Positions 40,550 to 44,201 of a stretch of 44,201 bases of DNA are shown here, in pieces. Below the pieces are notes generated by a model, which had not been told where the DNA came from, did not search any database, and worked only from the letters and a program-made list of their open reading frames with translations. The translations under genes were made by a program, and so were the position numbers. How positions within the stretch are numbered: position 1 is the stretch's first letter; every line of letters starts with the position of its first letter. Source of the stretch: an uncultured Prevotella sp. (lineage in GTDB: Bacteria > Bacteroidota > Bacteroidia > Bacteroidales > Bacteroidaceae); contig CALCVP010000070.1 in assembly GCA_937907705.1 (NCBI GenBank), positions 1-44,201 of the forward strand, in the 5' to 3' direction.

Positions 40550-41102
40550 TTTTATTCCATGTTTTTTCTCTTACACCGTCAACAAAGTTTAATTTTCTTG
40601 CCAAAACAAACAGGTAGTCAGACAAGCGGTTCACATAGCTCAATACCACGGGGTCTATCTCTGTTGTTTCGCTTAAAAAGAAAATGCGGCGTTCCGCTCT
40701 GCGGCATACCGTGCGACACACATGTGCCAAAGCCGCCTCATGCGAACCACCAGGCAATATAAACGATGTTTGTGGAGGTATATTGGCAAGTATAGCATCT
40801 ATGGCTTGCTCCAACTCTTCTACCGATTCCGGTTCCAATGTATAAGAAGGTGCTAATTTTGTTTTGCTCTTGTCAGTAGCCAAATAAGAGCTAAGGGTAA
40901 AAAGATAGCGCTGTATCTTGTAAATCATATTGCGGCTTTCGCTGTCTTTCATAAATGAAGCCAACAGGCCTAACTGCGAACTAAGCTCGTCTACCGTACC
41001 ATACGCTTCAATACGTGCATTGGTTTTCTTTACTTTTACGCCACCTATCAGACTGGTCATCCCTTGGTCACCGGTCTTGGTATATACTTTATTAATCTTC
41101 AT
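40539..41102 (-). CDS. Cob(I)alamin adenosyltransferase, PduO type
   Basis: A 187-residue PduO/MMAB-type ATP:corrinoid adenosyltransferase, making coenzyme B12 from cob(I)alamin and ATP in the cytoplasm. Motifs: the ATP-binding start VYTKTGDQGMTSLIGG (about 5-20), RIEAYGTVDELSSQLG, FILPGGSHEAALAHVCRTVC, RRAERR and the C-terminal YVNRLSDYLFVLARKLN. It forms a trimer of helical bundles. Length is normal. It probably supplies cofactor for methylmalonyl-CoA mutase in propionate formation (inference). ATG 41102 was chosen; the track start is TTG and adds MYT only. Confidence 0.94.
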   Translation of the reverse strand: MKINKVYTKTGDQGMTSLIGGVKVKKTNARIEAYGTVDELSSQLGLLASFMKDSESRNMIYKIQRYLFTLSSYLATDKSKTKLAPSYTLEPESVEELEQAIDAILANIPPQTSFILPGGSHEAALAHVCRTVCRRAERRIFFLSETTEIDPVVLSYVNRLSDYLFVLARKLNFVDGVREKTWNKTCK

Positions 41103-41204
41103 AGTGTACAAAGGTTTAAAAGTTAAATATTTCAGTTCTTAGTTTGTTAGGGTCAAAAGCCATGCCCTATCATGGCAGCTATTGGACAGCGACTGTACTA
41201 TCTG

Positions 41205-41810
41205 CTAAAAATTGACTATGTAATGCTGCTTATAACGCTTGGCATCAAAATAAACAATGCCACAGTAATAGAGGTCAAAAGTTACGATATTTTCCTGCAA
41301 ACGCACTATCTCACGCCAGAACTGGCGCGTTTCCTTGTTCTTTTTGATGTCTTCTATTACAAATACTGTGCCTTGACGTGCTTTCATACACACCTCATTA
41401 TAAAAAGAGCGGTAAGCACCGTTAGGCTTTAACAACAGCAAATCCACAGTATCAAAGCGCTTTAACAAATGCATACTGTCTTCTACGCTAATATCTGTAG
41501 GTATCCGCGTAAGAGTGGTATCATGGCATCCTTCAGAAATATAGCTCTCCACTAACTTGTCATCTATGCCAAACAGTAAGGTGTTGGCAGGTTGCACACT
41601 ATTGGCCAAGCGCAGATAAAAGCGCCCCAACTTTCGCTGCAACCAATGCACAGCAGATTGCTGTTGCTCTACTGCTTCATAGCCATGATAAGGATAATGC
41701 TCATTGACAACATATCTTACAAACCGATAAGCCCATGGTGACTGTATGCCGAAACCACGACAATGATTGATGCGACTAAGCCACACTATAACTTGTTTTA
41801 TTTTTTGCAT
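41205..41810 (-). CDS. Methyltransferase-like protein, probably degenerate
   Basis: A 201-residue protein related by eye to Bacteroidales proteins annotated as class I SAM-dependent methyltransferases. The start has HCRGFGIQSPWAYRFVRYVV, shared by that family. The middle resembles a Rossmann-like order (TLLFGID, DTVDLLLLKPNG, KARQGTVFVIEDIKKN) with the O-methyltransferase-like FVIEDI segment near residue 150. The usual Gly-rich SAM motif (GxGxG) is missing, only PANTLLFGIDDK being seen at the expected place. It may not bind SAM. A -7 box (TATATTTG, 41904-41897) lies upstream. It lies 102 bases upstream of the adenosyltransferase gene, with no evident functional link. Confidence 0.6.
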   Translation of the reverse strand: MQKIKQVIVWLSRINHCRGFGIQSPWAYRFVRYVVNEHYPYHGYEAVEQQQSAVHWLQRKLGRFYLRLANSVQPANTLLFGIDDKLVESYISEGCHDTTLTRIPTDISVEDSMHLLKRFDTVDLLLLKPNGAYRSFYNEVCMKARQGTVFVIEDIKKNKETRQFWREIVRLQENIVTFDLYYCGIVYFDAKRYKQHYIVNF

Positions 41811-41896
41811 ACGTGTATCATTAATTTTGTGCTCAGCCTATCGGTGGCACACTTCTTGGCAAATGGATGTTTCTTACACCTCTTATGTCTACTTTG

Positions 41897-41904
41897 CAAA
41901 TATA
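41897..41904 (-). promoter_or_regulatory. -7 element before the methyltransferase-like gene
   Basis: TATATTTG on the minus strand fits TAnnTTTG, about 90 bases before the start. No TTTG at the normal distance upstream. Confidence 0.4.
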
Positions 41905-42062
41905 ACTATTTCACAGCAAAAAATCCAATAAATTGATAAAAAATCAATCAATGGCTGCATACTTGTCAATATATCAATCAAATATAATAGCTAAATGTAT
42001 GCAAAAAAACATGTTTAAGTAAATGCACAAAGTGGAATAAAACAATAATCCGCACACAAATT

Positions 42063-43286
42063 CTACTTGCCGATAGCCCCATACTGGCTAATAGCTTTCA
42101 CTGTATATTGACCTTTATGCCTTATTCTGAAAGTTGTATCTTTAATGGAAGCAAGATATTGCCCATCTTTATACACTATATAGCCGATTGCTCCATCCAT
42201 GGCATGCCATTTCAAACTATGTTTTCGATGCTCGACAATGACCTTGGGAAGCTGTCGGCACACCATTGTCGGCTGCCATTCATCATTGCCTTTCATCACA
42301 TTGTCTACCGTATAACGAGCCGCCTCTTCTTCGGTCAGTGTATTCTTGGCTGTACACCACAGAGTGTCTTTTTTGTCATTTATCAGATAGTAGCGATTGA
42401 TACGTCTGCTTAAATCCATCTGATGACCTTTCATGTTCATAGTGTTGTATTCGGCAAATACGGCAGGCAAGCCATGCATATGGTCATACCATCCTTCCGC
42501 AGGAATATTGACTTCGGCCTTTGTATTGATATAGACAGCTTTCGGATTATGGCTCCAAGGACGGCCCAACCATACTGTAGTCTCGCTGGGATTGCCTAAG
42601 GCAGTAATGGTACAATTCTTAAACACATACCCCCACTTTGTGGTAGCAGCATGCTTAGGCGCTACTATATAGCCCCCTTTTTTCCGATTGACAAGCAATG
42701 TGCAAGCATCAAAATAGGCATTGGCTGAACCGTAAATAAAATCTACTGCCCCTTCTATTGTACAATGAGTCAAATAGTTGCGGGCATTATCACCATTTGA
42801 CGTTCTATAAGTATCTTGATAGCTCCACAAGCCACAGCGGTTTAAAGCTATCTTGTCGCCCATGGTGTAAAGAGCCAATGCCTGAGGACCCTGTTGACGG
42901 TTATGACCCCATGCGTTGACAAAACTCAGTCCTTCAAAATATACATCATTGGCAGCAGCTACTACCGTGGCTGCCAGTTCTACCCGCACAGCCTTAGGCC
43001 CGCCACTCACTAAACTGTCTATTATGAAAACCTTGTCCATATCATCGCCTATAACACTGATATTTGACAAAGAAGCGTCTATATGCACATGCTCACGATA
43101 AGTTCCAGGCTTCACATAAATAATATATCTGTCTACATGCTGCTTTGGTATAGTGGCAATAGCAGCATTAAGCGAGGTGTAATCACCCGATCCATCTGCC
43201 GCTACAATGGCATGGAAAACTCGCTCTTGAGCCAACATAGGCACAAAAGTCATCATTGACAATAATATGATTGATAATTTCTTCAT
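42063..43286 (-). CDS. Pectinesterase (carbohydrate esterase family 8)
   Basis: A protein of 407 residues from ATG 43286 (MKKLSIILLSMMTF, signal peptide, cleavage near MLAQ). It is a right-handed beta-helix enzyme that removes methyl esters from pectin. The catalytic residues are in place: Asp158 in SYQDTYR, Asp182 in GAVDFIYGSA and Arg242 in WLGRPWSH. The N-terminal rung GDYTSLNAAIATIP, IYVKPGTYREHV is typical. The last 60 residues form a small fibronectin-like domain (LKWHAMDGAIGYIVYKDGQY, YTVKAISQYG). No T9SS tail. It lies 66 bases after the gene at 43353-43916 and could be co-transcribed. The longer frame to 43313 would add residues ahead of the signal peptide. Confidence 0.93.
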   Translation of the reverse strand: MKKLSIILLSMMTFVPMLAQERVFHAIVAADGSGDYTSLNAAIATIPKQHVDRYIIYVKPGTYREHVHIDASLSNISVIGDDMDKVFIIDSLVSGGPKAVRVELAATVVAAANDVYFEGLSFVNAWGHNRQQGPQALALYTMGDKIALNRCGLWSYQDTYRTSNGDNARNYLTHCTIEGAVDFIYGSANAYFDACTLLVNRKKGGYIVAPKHAATTKWGYVFKNCTITALGNPSETTVWLGRPWSHNPKAVYINTKAEVNIPAEGWYDHMHGLPAVFAEYNTMNMKGHQMDLSRRINRYYLINDKKDTLWCTAKNTLTEEEAARYTVDNVMKGNDEWQPTMVCRQLPKVIVEHRKHSLKWHAMDGAIGYIVYKDGQYLASIKDTTFRIRHKGQYTVKAISQYGAIGK

Positions 43287-43352
43287 TATATTCTTTATTA
43301 CTGCAGATAACAAGTAGCTGTAAAAATAAAGCTAAAGACAGTTGAGCTGGCA

Positions 43353-43916
43353 TCAGCCCACCTGCACCTGACTTTCCTTTTCAACTATGACACCGGTACT
43401 TTTACCCGCTACATAACGGAAAGGGCCCTGCCCTTGATGAATAAGATTATCAAGATACACAGGCTCTTGATTAATAAAAAGGTGACAGGTAAATTGGTCG
43501 CCCACACTAAGTTTAGTATTATAAGCCCTTATTATTTCAAATCTGTCATCGCCCAAATAGCGCAATACACAAAGACGGTCAGGCAACCAACTCATGCGTA
43601 GGCACTGACCTATAAACAAAGTTTCAGAAACTATCTGACTACCTAAACAAAGTCCACTCTGCAATCCTTCATTAGACGCATTATTGCAAAAATCTCCATA
43701 ATCGGTAAACAAAAGGAAACGTGCCAATACATCTAAGGTATAGCGACGAGGTGTTACACCTTCTTGAGAATAGCCCCATACACGTCGTAATGTCGTAGGG
43801 CTGACACGCTCACGCGTACGTTTCCACAGCAAATCACTAAACCACTCAAAATCACGCTTAGTAACAAGATTGCGTTTTATCATATCTGTAACTCTATTCA
43901 CCAGTTCTTGTATCAT
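43353..43916 (-). CDS. Regulator-like protein of unknown function
   Basis: A protein of 187 residues. The N-terminal 75 residues have a pattern frequent in Bacteroidota regulators: RDFEWFSDLLWKRTRERVS, PTTLRRVWGYSQEG, PRRYTLDVLARFLLFTDYGD, resembling a helix-turn-helix with an extra pair of helices. The rest (about 85-187) is a predicted beta-rich domain (SETLFIGQCLRMSWLPDRLC, VLRYLGDDRFEIIRAYNTKL, VGDQFTCHLFINQEPVYLD) that I do not recognise. No signal peptide, so it is cytoplasmic. It is the gene before the pectinesterase, 66 bases away. It is preceded by copy 2 of the promoter-leader module. Confidence 0.65.
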   Translation of the reverse strand: MIQELVNRVTDMIKRNLVTKRDFEWFSDLLWKRTRERVSPTTLRRVWGYSQEGVTPRRYTLDVLARFLLFTDYGDFCNNASNEGLQSGLCLGSQIVSETLFIGQCLRMSWLPDRLCVLRYLGDDRFEIIRAYNTKLSVGDQFTCHLFINQEPVYLDNLIHQGQGPFRYVAGKSTGVIVEKESQVQVG

Positions 43917-43952
43917 AGCTTATGCCCTTTCCACAACAATTTTAATAAGAAT

Positions 43953-44020
43953 GATAGTGCAAGGTGAATGCAATAAACTCATTGAGATTACGACTTCAAT
44001 GCCTATCCGATGCAAAGATA
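43953..44020 (-). promoter_or_regulatory. Repeated promoter-leader module, copy 2
   Basis: TATCTTTG (44020-44013, minus strand) is a consensus -7 box. Both ends match copy 1: GATAGTGCAAGGTGAATGCA at 43953 and AATGCCTATCCGATGCAAAG ending at 44017. The middle 20 bases are diverged. It lies 36 bases before the start of the 43916 gene. Confidence 0.65.
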
Positions 44021-44201
44021 AATAAAATTATACAATACATATACTACTTGCAACCCTTAATTTGACCTACCATCATATATTATTAAGGTATATAATTATC
44101 GCCAAGTAATTCCTTTTTAGCCGATAATACTATTGCATGCCCCATTATTATTAACTCCTTATAAATACGCATTTCCGATAGCGTTCACGTGCAGACGCTC
44201 A
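44021..44201. other. Right end of the window, no gene called
   Basis: AT-rich. On the minus strand a 29-codon frame runs from ATG 44171 towards 44085 with AAGGAG inside it, but nothing marks it as real. A gene may start or end beyond the edge. Confidence 0.3.

Noticed and set aside
44085..44171. 29-codon minus-strand frame near the right edge
   Set aside because: Too short, no recognisable product, and the AAGGAG is inside the frame; left as unassigned sequence.

Overview
The window comes from a Bacteroidota genome, most likely a Bacteroidales species of the Prevotella type. The evidence is: Bacteroidota promoters (TTTG, 19-20 bases, then TAnnTTTG) in front of several genes; a complete gldK-L-M-N plus porP type IX secretion (T9SS) operon; a secreted protein with a Prevotella-like T9SS C-terminal signal; and DUF4251, FadL-like, SusC-like and TPR-regulator families typical of that group. 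A pectinesterase points to a plant-polysaccharide diet. The genus is inference.

Layout. 1-1724: end of a translation cluster (tRNA-Thr, hpf, xerC, rpsU), all leftward. 1999-7588: an accessory block with a membrane-bound TPR/helix-turn-helix regulator facing a rightward row of exported proteins: a small DUF3244-like protein, a frameshifted beta-barrel protein, a decayed partial copy of the first gene, a lipoprotein and two FKBP-like lipoproteins. 7959-16252: a membrane protein, a gamma-carbonic-anhydrase-like protein, a TonB receptor with a beta-helix lipoprotein, a DUF4251 protein and waaA. 16387-27631: gltX, a 7TM-HD c-di-AMP phosphodiesterase, pepP, mdh, a FadL-like porin and priA. 27953-33147: a T9SS cargo protein, a TPR/AraC regulator and a small beta-barrel protein. 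33438-39425: porP-gldK-gldL-gldM-gldN. 40264-43916: a DUF2795 protein, a PduO-type cobalamin adenosyltransferase, a methyltransferase-like protein, pectinesterase and a small regulator-like gene. The GldK-N machine would export the cargo protein at 27953-30394.

The most unusual signal is non-coding. Four intergenic regions (9144-9254, 27735-27888, 33274-33382, 39815-39944), plus a two-unit version in the mdh leader (22263-22307), hold degenerate tandem arrays of a unit repeating every 21-23 bases. Each unit is usually a quasi-palindrome of the form WWWGC-NNN-GCWWW. Three arrays contain a neighbouring unit pair that is a perfect 14-16 base inverted repeat, and the sequence of that pair differs from array to array. 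I do not recognise this as a named element. A second interspersed element with AAGYAGGTG ends occurs at 6094-6158 and 7487-7588, with partial copies at 25345 and 39461. A third, a roughly 70-base promoter-leader module, occurs at 9062-9131 and 43953-44020. All coordinates and repeats were read by eye, and no database search was run.
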